Below, one piece after another: positions 1-5,806 of a stretch of DNA of 13,623 bases. Position 1 is the first letter of the stretch; the number at the start of each line of letters is the position of its first letter. The position numbers were made by a program, and so were the translations under genes. The notes below the pieces were generated by a model that was given only the letters and a program-made list of their open reading frames with translations, made no database searches and was not told where the DNA came from. Source of the DNA: an uncultured Eubacteriales bacterium (lineage in GTDB: Bacteria > Bacillota_A > Clostridia > Peptostreptococcales > Anaerovoracaceae); contig CACYHM010000012.1 of assembly GCA_902774195.1 (NCBI GenBank), forward strand, positions 1 through 13,623. The letters run 5' to 3'.

Positions 1-1017
1 TTAAGGAAAAACTATATACCTGTGTATCTCTTTACAGCTCCTGAAGAAGGGGAATACACCTTCAGCATAACGGATATAAATACCGAAGACGGAACATATA
101 TCACAATGACTGTATGTGATGAGGATCTCAACGAGTATTTTACTTCCGATAACTTTGAAGAGCATAACGGAGATGTGACCGGATCTGAGGTCATGGCTGA
201 AGGCGGTAAATGTCTGATTTTCACTGACGCTGTTTCTAAAAATGAAGGAAACAAGGACAGATATACCGGATCGCTCAAAGTGACTGTATCGAAGAAGCAA
301 GAAGATACAAAGCCTCTGGAACTTACTGAGGAGGAGCCTGTTACTGTAACTGCCGGCAATGCTGAGATCACTTCTGTGCACTTCGTTCCGAAGGAAACCG
401 GTTACTACAGATTTGATACAAAGATACTTTCCGAAAAAGATGAAAGCGGATTCTCATCGATCTCAGCGATAAAGGATTCGGACAATAAAGATGTGCCGTT
501 TACCGAAAACATCAGTTATCTTGAAGGAGAAAAGGAATACTACATATGGATCAGCGCTTCCGAACTCAATGAAAAGAGTGCGGATATATCCGTATCCTGC
601 AGCAGGCTGAACAAGATGAAAGCTGATTCAGCCGGGTCATTAAAAGTGGAAGGCGAGACTGTGATCCATTTCAAGCCGAAGAAAGGCGCAAATTATGCGA
701 TATATTCTGTGTCCGACGGTAATGTGAACGGAGCGGTATATGACGAAAACGGTTTCCCGCTGAACAAAGACAATAATTCCGGAGGGACGCTTAGCGAGAA
801 TAAAGATGACTTTGCTCTTGTGCTGCAGGCAAAGGATAAAACGCTGTATCTGATACATGTATCCGGAGAGCTCAAAGATTGTACCGTATATATTGCTGAA
901 TATACAGGCGACGGTACATCTCTGGGACCTGATGACATTGAGCTGCCGGCAGAACCAGCAGAAACACCGGAACAATCCGGGCAACCGGATGCCGCTGATT
1001 CAGAGCAGCAGCAATAG
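1..1017 (+). CDS. Secreted/surface protein with repeated beta-sandwich (PPC-like) domains, 5' partial
   Basis: The reading frame is open from the first base, so the gene starts outside the window; the GTG at 22 is probably internal. The visible 338 residues hold no catalytic motif I recognise. Residues about 8-100 (Y-L-F-T-A-P-E-E-G-E-Y-T-F) resemble the bacterial pre-peptidase C-terminal (PPC) type of beta-sandwich. Two looser repeats follow at about 115-200 (H-F-V-P-K-E-T-G-Y-Y-R-F) and 210-305 (H-F-K-P-K-K-G-A-N-Y-A-I-Y). The last 30 residues are rich in Pro, Glu, Gln and Asp, and no LPxTG motif or C-terminal membrane helix follows. The acidic, Cys-poor composition and domain type suggest an extracellular protein, but the signal peptide would lie upstream. 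A strong terminator follows at 1105. The coding call is firm; the function is inferred only as an adhesion or accessory domain protein. Confidence 0.8.
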   Translation, partial: LRKNYIPVYLFTAPEEGEYTFSITDINTEDGTYITMTVCDEDLNEYFTSDNFEEHNGDVTGSEVMAEGGKCLIFTDAVSKNEGNKDRYTGSLKVTVSKKQEDTKPLELTEEEPVTVTAGNAEITSVHFVPKETGYYRFDTKILSEKDESGFSSISAIKDSDNKDVPFTENISYLEGEKEYYIWISASELNEKSADISVSCSRLNKMKADSAGSLKVEGETVIHFKPKKGANYAIYSVSDGNVNGAVYDENGFPLNKDNNSGGTLSENKDDFALVLQAKDKTLYLIHVSGELKDCTVYIAEYTGDGTSLGPDDIELPAEPAETPEQSGQPDAADSEQQQ

Positions 1018-1104
1018 CAGGGGACATCTAGTTGCAGATGCTCTCAAAAAATACAACATCTTGTTAAATATGCTGCATAATGCAGCAAACATACTGAAAA
1101 CAGG

Positions 1105-1150
1105 AAAGATCCGTGGCCTCAAACCCTTGAAATTCCACGGATCTTTTTAG
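1105..1150 (+). terminator. Rho-independent terminator of the partial surface-protein gene
   Basis: A perfect 12-bp stem (AAAGATCCGTGG at 1105-1116 with CCACGGATCTTT at 1135-1146) and an 18-base loop are followed by T-rich sequence (TTTAGTTTTTGTTC). It lies about 90 bases after the stop codon at 1017. Positions 1018-1104 between them hold no recognisable gene. Confidence 0.85.
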
Positions 1151-1169
1151 TTTTTGTTCTTTTCTGAGG

Positions 1170-1175
1170 TATAAT
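1170..1175 (+). promoter_or_regulatory. Possible -10 element for the 3D-domain gene
   Basis: A perfect TATAAT lies 46 bases before the first ATG of the next gene and just after the upstream terminator. The matching -35 position (1147-1152, TTAGTT) is poor and overlaps the terminator T-tract. A small inverted repeat, GTAAC-N8-GTTAC at 1200-1217, lies between this element and the start codon. Weak evidence overall. Confidence 0.35.
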
Positions 1176-1221
1176 ACAGGAGTCTTAACAACGATTTAGG
1201 TAACGATAATATGTTACGGTT

Positions 1222-1767
1222 ATGCATATGAAAAAGATCCTGTCAAACAGAAAAAATCAGATAATATGTTTAATAATCGCTCTTGAGATCACTGCATGCA
1301 GTTTCACAGGCGCAGGCATATACAATATTTCCAATGAGAGATATATGAACGAACAGACACAGCTGAGCAACAGTGTTGTCACTATGACTCTAGCAAGCGC
1401 GGCAGGGAACCATAAGATTCTTCTTGATGCGAATCAGGTCCAGACAGTAGACAGCAAAAGGTGGAAAGGCCCGGTCCTTACTAAGAGCAGGGGAACGATC
1501 ACCGGTCCGTCCGGCAAAGAAACGTACTATAACCTGAACATGGACGGTGTAGTAAGCATAATGCGCGGCATCGGCAATGATGACGAATACTGGGTCAGAG
1601 ATGACGGATGCAAGATGCTGGGAGATTATATAATGGTAGCTGCTGACCTGAGCATACGGCCAAGAGGTTCTCTGGTCGATACATCGCTGGGGAAAGGTAT
1701 AGTTTGCGATACGGGTTCATTTACAAACAGTAATCCGTATCAGCTTGACATAGCAGTATCGTGGTAA
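1222..1767 (+). CDS. Exported 3D (Asp-Asp-Asp) domain protein, possible lipoprotein
   Basis: The protein has 181 residues. The N-terminus is basic (M-H-M-K-K) followed by a hydrophobic stretch at about 13-25. It ends in I-T-A-C at 23-26, which fits a lipobox, so it may be a lipoprotein; a plain membrane anchor is the alternative. The C-terminal third resembles the 3D domain, a double-psi beta-barrel named for three conserved aspartates. I see D142 (A-A-D-L-S-I-R-P-R-G-S), D163 (C-D-T-G) and D176 (Q-L-D-I-A) in the expected order and spacing. Such domains occur in Firmicutes cell-wall proteins, sometimes with lytic transglycosylase activity. Preceding sequence G-P-S-G-K-E-T-Y-Y-N is shared with wall-associated proteins of gut Clostridia as far as I recall. 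The ATG at 1228 is an equally good start; neither has a strong ribosome site. Wall location is inferred. Confidence 0.75.
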   Translation: MHMKKILSNRKNQIICLIIALEITACSFTGAGIYNISNERYMNEQTQLSNSVVTMTLASAAGNHKILLDANQVQTVDSKRWKGPVLTKSRGTITGPSGKETYYNLNMDGVVSIMRGIGNDDEYWVRDDGCKMLGDYIMVAADLSIRPRGSLVDTSLGKGIVCDTGSFTNSNPYQLDIAVSW

Positions 1768-1778
1768 AGGATAAAAAG

Positions 1779-1814
1779 AGACTTTCCGGCAATGCGGAAA
1801 GTCTTCTTTCTTTC
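1779..1814. terminator. Bidirectional terminator between convergent genes
   Basis: A perfect 10-bp stem (AGACTTTCCG at 1779-1788 and CGGAAAGTCT at 1795-1804) with a six-base loop lies 11 bases after the 3D gene and 25 bases after the end of the opposing zinc-ribbon gene. On the + strand it is followed by TCTTTCTTTC, on the - strand by CTTTTTATCC, so it can serve both genes. Confidence 0.85.
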
Positions 1815-1829
1815 ATATCCTTAACCGGA

Positions 1830-2024
1830 CTATTTAACGAATTTCTTATCAAATGCTTCGGCACCGTCTTTTATATCGAAGAAACTGTAATTCTTCATTT
1901 TAGCAGCCTCGGTCGGCCTGAAGCCAAGCTGCGTGAAGCAAGGTTCACAGATAGCAGAACCGTCCTTGAATTCAATATGACCGCGAGTAGATGTAGTAAG
2001 TCCGCAATTTACACACTTTGCCAT
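1830..2024 (-). CDS. Small double-CxxC zinc-ribbon protein (DUF4428-like)
   Basis: A 64-residue protein carries C4-x-x-C7 and C27-x-x-C30, the usual layout of a one-zinc treble-clef or ribbon, within a short basic-plus-acidic sequence (K-D-G-S-A-I-C-E-P-C-F). This resembles the N-terminal zinc module of DUF4428-type proteins. No catalytic domain follows; the last 25 residues (S-F-F-D-I-K-D-G-A-E-A-F-D) are unassigned. I chose ATG at 2024 rather than the in-frame GTG two codons upstream because GGAGG sits seven bases before that ATG and would be almost on top of the GTG. A good promoter lies at 2065-2093 and a shared terminator follows. The gene is short but has promoter, ribosome site, Cys pattern and terminator, so I regard it as real. 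Its role is unknown. Confidence 0.8.
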   Translation of the reverse strand: MAKCVNCGLTTSTRGHIEFKDGSAICEPCFTQLGFRPTEAAKMKNYSFFDIKDGAEAFDKKFVK

Positions 2025-2064
2025 TATCACACCTCCGAATATTAATACCAGGATCTATATAAAG

Positions 2065-2093
2065 AGTATAGCTTCATGAGTGTAATAGTTCAA
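2065..2093 (-). promoter_or_regulatory. Sigma-A-type promoter of the zinc-ribbon gene
   Basis: Read on the - strand: TTGAAC (2093-2088), a 17-base spacer, then TATACT (2070-2065). The spacing is ideal and the hexamers match consensus at 4/6 and 5/6. The ribosome site GGAGG and ATG follow about 40 bases downstream. Confidence 0.65.
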
Positions 2094-2127
2094 TACGAAA
2101 TGATGGAAGAGTACGTTTGCCAGATCC

Positions 2128-2161
2128 AACTATTCCTAAAATCATAATTTTCGGAATAGTT
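2128..2161. repeat. Inverted repeat (hairpin), 9 + 5 bp stem
   Basis: AACTATTCC (2128-2136) pairs with GGAATAGTT (2153-2161). After one mismatch, AAAAT (2138-2142) pairs with ATTTT (2147-2151), closing a CATA loop. No T-tract follows on either strand, so it is not an ordinary terminator. Confidence 0.6.
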
Positions 2162-2164
2162 ATA

Positions 2165-2207
2165 CACTGGAGATGCCATACTGAGCCGAATTGGCTCTGA
2201 TCCAGTG
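2165..2207. repeat. Inverted repeat with asymmetric interior loop
   Basis: CACTGGA (2165-2171) pairs with TCCAGTG (2201-2207). Inside it GAGCC (2183-2187) pairs with GGCTC (2193-2197) around a GAATT loop, leaving 11 unpaired bases on one side and three on the other. It starts four bases after the preceding hairpin, so the two may form one folded unit. Confidence 0.5.
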
Positions 2208-2462
2208 ATCCCAGGCCTTTCAAGCTATTATCCGTTCATCTTATATTTATGGCTATATCTTGCCATATTATTTCAGGAATAGTTTCTGTGCTGTCACCTG
2301 TCCTCTTTTATATGTATATTCAGTTTTCTATTTTATTATCTATTATTTATATATACAGGCAGCAGTTGTAATCTGTTTTAAATACATAATATCCGTACCC
2401 GTGCATTGTTTTATGCCGCCATCAGCTGTAACAGTACTTAGCTGACGGATGCTCTGATATTG

Positions 2463-2532
2463 AAAATCGCTGAAACCGTTGAAATTTCAACGAAAATCCG
2501 AGGCCGAAATTTTCGATTTAAGCGATTTTTTT
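2463..2532 (+). terminator. Branched inverted repeat ending in a seven-T tract; terminator or end of a small RNA
   Basis: An outer stem AAAATCGC (2463-2470) / GCGATTTT (2522-2529) encloses two inner elements: the perfect palindrome GTTGAAATTTCAAC (2478-2491), and CGAAAAT (2491-2497) with ATTTTCG (2509-2515). Position 2491 is shared, so the inner arms compete by one base. Seven T residues (2526-2532) begin inside the outer 3' arm. The T-tract favours termination on the + strand, yet no + strand gene lies just upstream, so the transcript it would end is unknown. Confidence 0.5.
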
Positions 2533-2613
2533 ATGCCTTAAGGTATTGGGATACCTTGTGATTTTCACTATTTTACGGACCTGGACCGCTTTCGGGGATG
2601 AGCGCAAAGTGAA

Positions 2614-2663
2614 GATCCGGGGTATGGCTGCAGGGATGCATTTCGCAGCCTATACCCCGGATC
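2614..2663. terminator. Long hairpin downstream of the yneA-like gene, possible terminator
   Basis: GATCCGGGGTAT plus GGCTGC (2614-2631) pairs with GCAGCC plus TATACCCCGGATC (2645-2663), giving 18 bp with a single-base bulge and a 13-base loop. It lies 58 bases after the stop of the - strand LysM gene. Neither side carries a classic T-run (- strand TTCACTTTGC, + strand ATTTATAAAA), so the strength as a terminator is uncertain. Confidence 0.5.
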
Positions 2664-2720
2664 ATTTATAAAACACACTTCCGGAAACATATATCCCGCA
2701 GGATATATGGGACCAGCTTA

Positions 2721-3035
2721 TCAGTATACCGGGATAAAGAGTTTGTCTCCCGGGTTGATGTCGCCCGCATCTATGTCGTTGATCTCACATACGTCATATA
2801 TCGCGCTGCGGACATTGACACGGCCGTCAGGATTATATTTTTCGATGAGGCCCCAGAGCGTATCGTCTTCGGATACGGTCACCTGGGCATATGTACGCGC
2901 TGACGAAGCTTCTGCCCGGCCTGAGCCAAGTACAGTAAAAGCGGCAAACGAGAGTATCATAGTACATATGAAGATGAATACGAAGAACCTTACCGGGTTC
3001 GCTATTCTGTAATGATGTCTTCTTTTCTCTTTCAT
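2721..3035 (-). CDS. yneA: YneA-like membrane-anchored LysM protein, predicted SOS division inhibitor
   Basis: The 104-residue product has a basic N-terminus (K-E-K-R-R), one hydrophobic segment at about 16-36 and a LysM domain at about 49-102 (V-S-E-D-D-T-L-W-G-L-I-E-K-Y through N-P-G-D-K-L-F-I-P). This size and architecture match Bacillus YneA, which blocks division during the SOS response while its LysM domain contacts peptidoglycan. I chose the ATG at 3035 over that at 3047 because GGTGATC, which pairs with the 16S rRNA tail, lies three bases before it. The other ATG has no spaced ribosome site. The promoter region carries three LexA-type boxes, which strongly supports the SOS assignment. 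Unlike in Bacillus, the upstream neighbour is ybaK on the same strand, and no lexA is present in the window. A generic LysM wall protein is the alternative. Confidence 0.85.
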   Translation of the reverse strand: MKEKRRHHYRIANPVRFFVFIFICTMILSFAAFTVLGSGRAEASSARTYAQVTVSEDDTLWGLIEKYNPDGRVNVRSAIYDVCEINDIDAGDINPGDKLFIPVY

Positions 3036-3057
3036 CCTGATCACCATCCTGCTGTTC

Positions 3058-3071
3058 TAAACATTTGTTCT
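3058..3071 (-). promoter_or_regulatory. LexA-type operator 1 (around the expected transcription start)
   Basis: On the - strand AGAACAAATGTTTA matches the Bacillus-type SOS box CGAACRNRYGTTYG at 12 of 14 positions. It lies seven bases downstream of the -10 element, at the predicted +1. Confidence 0.7.
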
Positions 3072-3077
3072 GATTGG

Positions 3078-3106
3078 ATTATAAACACTTGTTCGACATA
3101 TGTCAA
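3078..3106 (-). promoter_or_regulatory. Consensus sigma-A promoter of the yneA-like gene
   Basis: On the - strand TTGACA (3106-3101) and TATAAT (3083-3078) are separated by exactly 17 bases; both hexamers are perfect. Transcription would start near 3071, giving a short leader before the ATG at 3035. A promoter this strong needs tight repression, consistent with the three operators around it. Confidence 0.9.
3082..3095 (-). promoter_or_regulatory. LexA-type operator 2 (in the promoter spacer)
   Basis: On the - strand CGAACAAGTGTTTA matches CGAACRNRYGTTYG at 13 of 14 positions. It fills most of the -35/-10 spacer and overlaps two bases of the -10 element, so repressor binding would exclude RNA polymerase. 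Confidence 0.8.
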
Positions 3107-3114
3107 TACATTTT

Positions 3115-3128
3115 CGAACAAAAGTTTG
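3115..3128. promoter_or_regulatory. LexA-type operator 3 (upstream of the -35)
   Basis: CGAACAAAAGTTTG has both complete half-sites of the SOS box and matches CGAACRNRYGTTYG at 13 of 14 positions. It lies eight bases upstream of the -35 element. Centre-to-centre distances between boxes are 24 and 33 bases. Confidence 0.75.
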
Positions 3129-3137
3129 AAAATGTAG

Positions 3138-3170
3138 CAGGGCAATAAAAGTGCCCTGAAGCACAGGGCA
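3138..3170 (-). terminator. Terminator of the mutS-to-ybaK gene block, with alternative pairings
   Basis: On the - strand TGCCCTG (3170-3164) pairs with CAGGGCA (3158-3152) around a TGCTT loop and is followed by CTTTTATT. A third arm, TGCCCTG again (3144-3138), can also pair with the central CAGGGCA, so two exclusive hairpins are possible. It lies 52 bases after the ybaK stop and just upstream of the SOS promoter, insulating the two units. Confidence 0.65.
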
Positions 3171-3221
3171 TAATCGTTGGAATTTCAAGGCTTACACTCA
3201 CGTATGCCGTGATACGGCCGG

Positions 3222-3710
3222 CTATACTTTTGTGATATCAGCGTATTCTGCGCCGGTCACTTCGCATAATTTATCAGGATCGAGTATGATCTGGGCTCCC
3301 CTTCTGCCGGCCGAAAAATAGATCTCATCATACAGCTGAGCAGTCTCATCTATATATGTAGGATATGTTTTCTTCATGCCTATCGGAGAACACCCTCCTC
3401 TGACATAACCGGTAAGATCGAACAGTTCTTTTACGTGTATCATCTCTATCCTTTTATTTCCGGATGCGGATGCCGCTTTTTTGAGATCCAGATTTTCAGC
3501 AACAGGTATGATGAAAACGAAGAGTTCGTTCCCGTCTCCTCTGGCCACGAGCGTTTTGAAGACCGTCTCAGCCGGCACGCCGAGCTCATCCGCCGCATGC
3601 ACGCCGGAAAGGTCAGACTCGTCGACTTCATATTCAGCCATGCCGTAGTTTATGCCTGCAGCGTCAAGCATCCTCATTGCATTGGTCTTGGCGGAAGCTT
3701 TTTTAGCCAC
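3222..3710 (-). CDS. ybaK: Cys-tRNA(Pro) deacylase, YbaK/EbsC family
   Basis: The 162-residue protein is full length for YbaK. This cytoplasmic trans-editing enzyme hydrolyses Cys-tRNA(Pro) mischarged by prolyl-tRNA synthetase. Family landmarks visible are V-F-K-T-L-V at 50-55, with the conserved lysine K52, and the G-G-C-S-P-I-G loop at 105-111 followed by M-K-K. The N-terminal A-M-R-M-L-D-A-A-G-I is also typical. The start is GTG at 3710, overlapping the end of the TVP38 gene by eight bases, with a strong AAGGAGG nine bases upstream inside that gene; translational coupling is likely. It is the last gene of the block, followed by a hairpin terminator. The family is secure; the exact aminoacyl-tRNA specificity within the YbaK/ProX superfamily is inferred. 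Confidence 0.93.
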   Translation of the reverse strand: MAKKASAKTNAMRMLDAAGINYGMAEYEVDESDLSGVHAADELGVPAETVFKTLVARGDGNELFVFIIPVAENLDLKKAASASGNKRIEMIHVKELFDLTGYVRGGCSPIGMKKTYPTYIDETAQLYDEIYFSAGRRGAQIILDPDKLCEVTGAEYADITKV

Positions 3711-4452
3711 TTATCTTTTCCTCCTTCGCTGCCTTCTCTGCGCTTTTCCTTTCCATATCATCGAGCATCCTGAAGATGTCCTTTCTCTTTATGAATACCG
3801 TCAGCAGCATGAGTCCCATGATTATACAGACCGCAGCGACGCCGATGTAATTCTTTTCCCTGAAAAAGAAACCGAAGAAAAGGCTTCCCGCCATGCCGGG
3901 TATCCTGCCTACAGTAGATACCAGCAGGAACGGCAGAAAACGCATCTCGGATATGCCGGCAACATACGAGACCAGATCCTTCGGAATTCCCGGGATGAGG
4001 TATATGAGAAATGCGATCGTAAGTCCTTTCCCGGAATTCAGCTTTCTCTGATAATCGTTGACTCTCTCCTCGCCGAATATCATATGTACAGCATCCCTGC
4101 CGAGGATCTTAGCCGTGAAGAAAGAGATGACGACACCGATGACGGCTCCGGCGAGAGACAGCAGAAGACCGCCGAAAACGCCGAACATGTAGCTCGCTGC
4201 GAACTGTATCGGCTGTCCCGGAAGTATGCATACGACGACCTGGATCGTCTGTATGGCTATTATCAGAAGAGCGGCGATCGATTCGTTTGCCTTTAGATAT
4301 GCGACCATGCGCTCAGCGGCGTCAGCGCTGAATATCTCGCTGCCGTATCTGAAGTACAGAAATGCCGGTATCCCCGCTATGATAAACAGGAGCACCAGCA
4401 GTTTGAGTATGGCAAATATCTTCTTTGTCTTATCTGTTCCCTTGTCTTTCAT
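3703..4452 (-). CDS. TVP38/TMEM64 (DedA-superfamily, VTT domain) membrane protein
   Basis: The protein has 249 residues with hydrophobic segments at about 12-34, 58-77, 88-116, 143-166, 172-197 and 202-221. The VTT core is recognisable: L-P-G-Q-P-I-Q-F-A-A-S-Y-M-F-G at 78-92, with its re-entrant proline/glycine pattern, and I-P-G-I-P-K-D-L-V-S-Y-V-A-G at 153-166. G-R-I-P-G-M-A-G-S at 182-190 is also typical. The tail is charged and cytoplasmic (E-R-K-S-A-E-K-A-A-K-E-E-K). Members are integral membrane proteins; related DedA and VTT proteins have been linked to lipid scrambling or undecaprenyl-phosphate recycling, but the role of this one is not shown by sequence. Its ATG overlaps the stop of the lyase gene upstream by one base (TGATG), so the two are probably coupled. 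Confidence 0.9.
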   Translation of the reverse strand: MKDKGTDKTKKIFAILKLLVLLFIIAGIPAFLYFRYGSEIFSADAAERMVAYLKANESIAALLIIAIQTIQVVVCILPGQPIQFAASYMFGVFGGLLLSLAGAVIGVVISFFTAKILGRDAVHMIFGEERVNDYQRKLNSGKGLTIAFLIYLIPGIPKDLVSYVAGISEMRFLPFLLVSTVGRIPGMAGSLFFGFFFREKNYIGVAAVCIIMGLMLLTVFIKRKDIFRMLDDMERKSAEKAAKEEKISG

Positions 4453-5789
4453 CAGTCCAGTTCTATCATTCCCTTTTTGTATAAAGAATCAAGGCTTCTG
4501 ATTATGCCGTATCTTGAATGTTCATAAGTCAGGCCGCCCTGGAAATACGCGATATAAGGCTCGCGTATCGGAGAATCGGCACTCAATTCGATAGAAGATC
4601 CCTGGACAAAAGCGCCTGCTGCCATGACCACCTGGTCGGCATAGCCCGGCATGTCCCACGGCTCAGGCGATACGTAGGAGTCGATAGGAGCTGCAGCCTG
4701 AATGGCTTTGCAGAATTCAACAGTGCGTTCCGGCGAAGCGAATTTTATGGCCTGTATGATATCGCTTCTCTTCGCATCCGCCGCAGGCATGACTTCAAAA
4801 CCGAGAGAATCATATATGTTCCCGGCGAGCAGAGCGCCCTTAAGAGCCGAATTTACGACTCTGGGCGCGATGAAAAGGCCCTGCAGGACATTTCTGTTCT
4901 GACCGAATGTAAGTCCGCACTCAGCCCCGATACCAGGGCATGTGAGCCTGTAGGATATCTGTTCGATCAGATCTGCGCGGCCGACGATATATCCTCCGGA
5001 AAGCGCGAGACCGCCTCCGGGATTCTTGATCAGAGAACCTGCCATCACATCGACGCCGAATTCGGTAGGTTCGGTGATATCGACGAATTCGCCGTAGCAG
5101 TTGTCGAGCATGACTATGATGCCGGGATCTATGCCGTGAACCAGTTCGGTGACCTTTCTGAGGCTTTCAAGCGATATCGCGGGTCTCCAGTCATAACCTG
5201 TAGAGCGCTGGAGAGCGACAACTTTTGTATCCTTCGAAACTGCTTTTCTGATGGCATCCGTATCGACATCCATATCCGGACCGAGAGCAACCTCTTTATA
5301 TGCTATACCATAATCTCTTATCGTTCCCTTAAACGCACCTTCATTTAGCAGGCCGTGGCCGGTCCTGCCGTTTGCCTTGTTTTCAGAGTCACGTCCGATA
5401 ACGGTCTGAAGAGTATCATACGGTGTTCCCGTCACCTCGATCAGCTCATCTCCGGGACGGAGCATCCCGAGCAAGGTCGCTGCGATGGCATGCGTTCCGT
5501 TGACTATATTAGGTCTGACAAGAGCTGCTTCAGTCCCGAAAACAGAAGCATAGACCCTTTCTACGGCTTCTCTGCCGGCGTCATCATAGCCGTAGCCGGT
5601 GCTCCAGTCGAAATGCGTGGCGTTGATGTGATTGTCCTGAAAGGCCTTGAGGACCTTCATCTGACATATGGCTGTAATGTCATCTATTCCGGCAAAGCGT
5701 TCTGCAAGACGTCTTTCTGTGCTCTGCACCAGATCGATGACCCTTTCATCTATATCAAAGTTTTTTATCAAATATTCTCTGTGATCCAT
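4452..5789 (-). CDS. PLP-dependent lyase of the YnbB / 'aluminium resistance' (methionine gamma-lyase-like) family
   Basis: The 445-residue protein is a fold-type I PLP enzyme. The predicted Schiff-base lysine is K255 in A-G-S-L-I-K-N-P-G-G-G; D229 in M-L-D-N-C-Y-G-E-F should contact the pyridine nitrogen. Q-R-S-T-G-Y-D-W-R-P at 194-203 and N-G-T-H-A-I at 97-102 are further family signatures. Members are annotated as methionine gamma-lyase family or aluminium resistance proteins and are common beside hfq, miaA and mutL in Firmicutes; the true substrate is unclear. The start ATG lies 17 bases after the recombinase stop, with only a weak ribosome site. The length is normal and no lesion is seen. 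Family assignment is strong, physiological role uncertain. Confidence 0.93.
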   Translation of the reverse strand: MDHREYLIKNFDIDERVIDLVQSTERRLAERFAGIDDITAICQMKVLKAFQDNHINATHFDWSTGYGYDDAGREAVERVYASVFGTEAALVRPNIVNGTHAIAATLLGMLRPGDELIEVTGTPYDTLQTVIGRDSENKANGRTGHGLLNEGAFKGTIRDYGIAYKEVALGPDMDVDTDAIRKAVSKDTKVVALQRSTGYDWRPAISLESLRKVTELVHGIDPGIIVMLDNCYGEFVDITEPTEFGVDVMAGSLIKNPGGGLALSGGYIVGRADLIEQISYRLTCPGIGAECGLTFGQNRNVLQGLFIAPRVVNSALKGALLAGNIYDSLGFEVMPAADAKRSDIIQAIKFASPERTVEFCKAIQAAAPIDSYVSPEPWDMPGYADQVVMAAGAFVQGSSIELSADSPIREPYIAYFQGGLTYEHSRYGIIRSLDSLYKKGMIELD

Positions 5790-5806
5790 ATCTTTATGCT
5801 GCTATT

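Larger units (their letters stand above)
2025..2720. other. Gene-poor, AT-rich intergenic region with several inverted repeats
   Basis: No reading frame in these 696 bases has a convincing start, ribosome site or family resemblance. The region contains the zinc-ribbon promoter, two hairpins at 2128-2161 and 2165-2207, a T-rich tract around 2300-2360, a branched inverted repeat at 2463-2532, a hairpin at 2540-2557 and a long hairpin at 2614-2663. The density of secondary structure suggests non-coding RNA or decayed sequence, but no known RNA family was recognised. Confidence 0.6.

Noticed and set aside
1761..2045. 94-residue + strand reading frame overlapping the zinc-ribbon gene
   Set aside because: It runs through the bidirectional terminator and is antisense to a well-supported gene; no ribosome site.
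2260..2445. 61-residue hydrophobic reading frame on the + strand
   Set aside because: It starts at TTG with no ribosome site, lies in AT-rich sequence that gives chance hydrophobic codons, and resembles no family.
3138..3200. Possible c-di-GMP riboswitch, because of a CACAGGGCA segment
   Set aside because: The rest of the class I aptamer (the GGGACGCAAAGCC core and closing helices) is absent, and the segment is fully explained as a terminator arm.
3652..4296. 214-residue + strand reading frame opposite the TVP38 and ybaK genes
   Set aside because: It is a shadow of two genes with clear family motifs on the other strand; its composition shows no domain.
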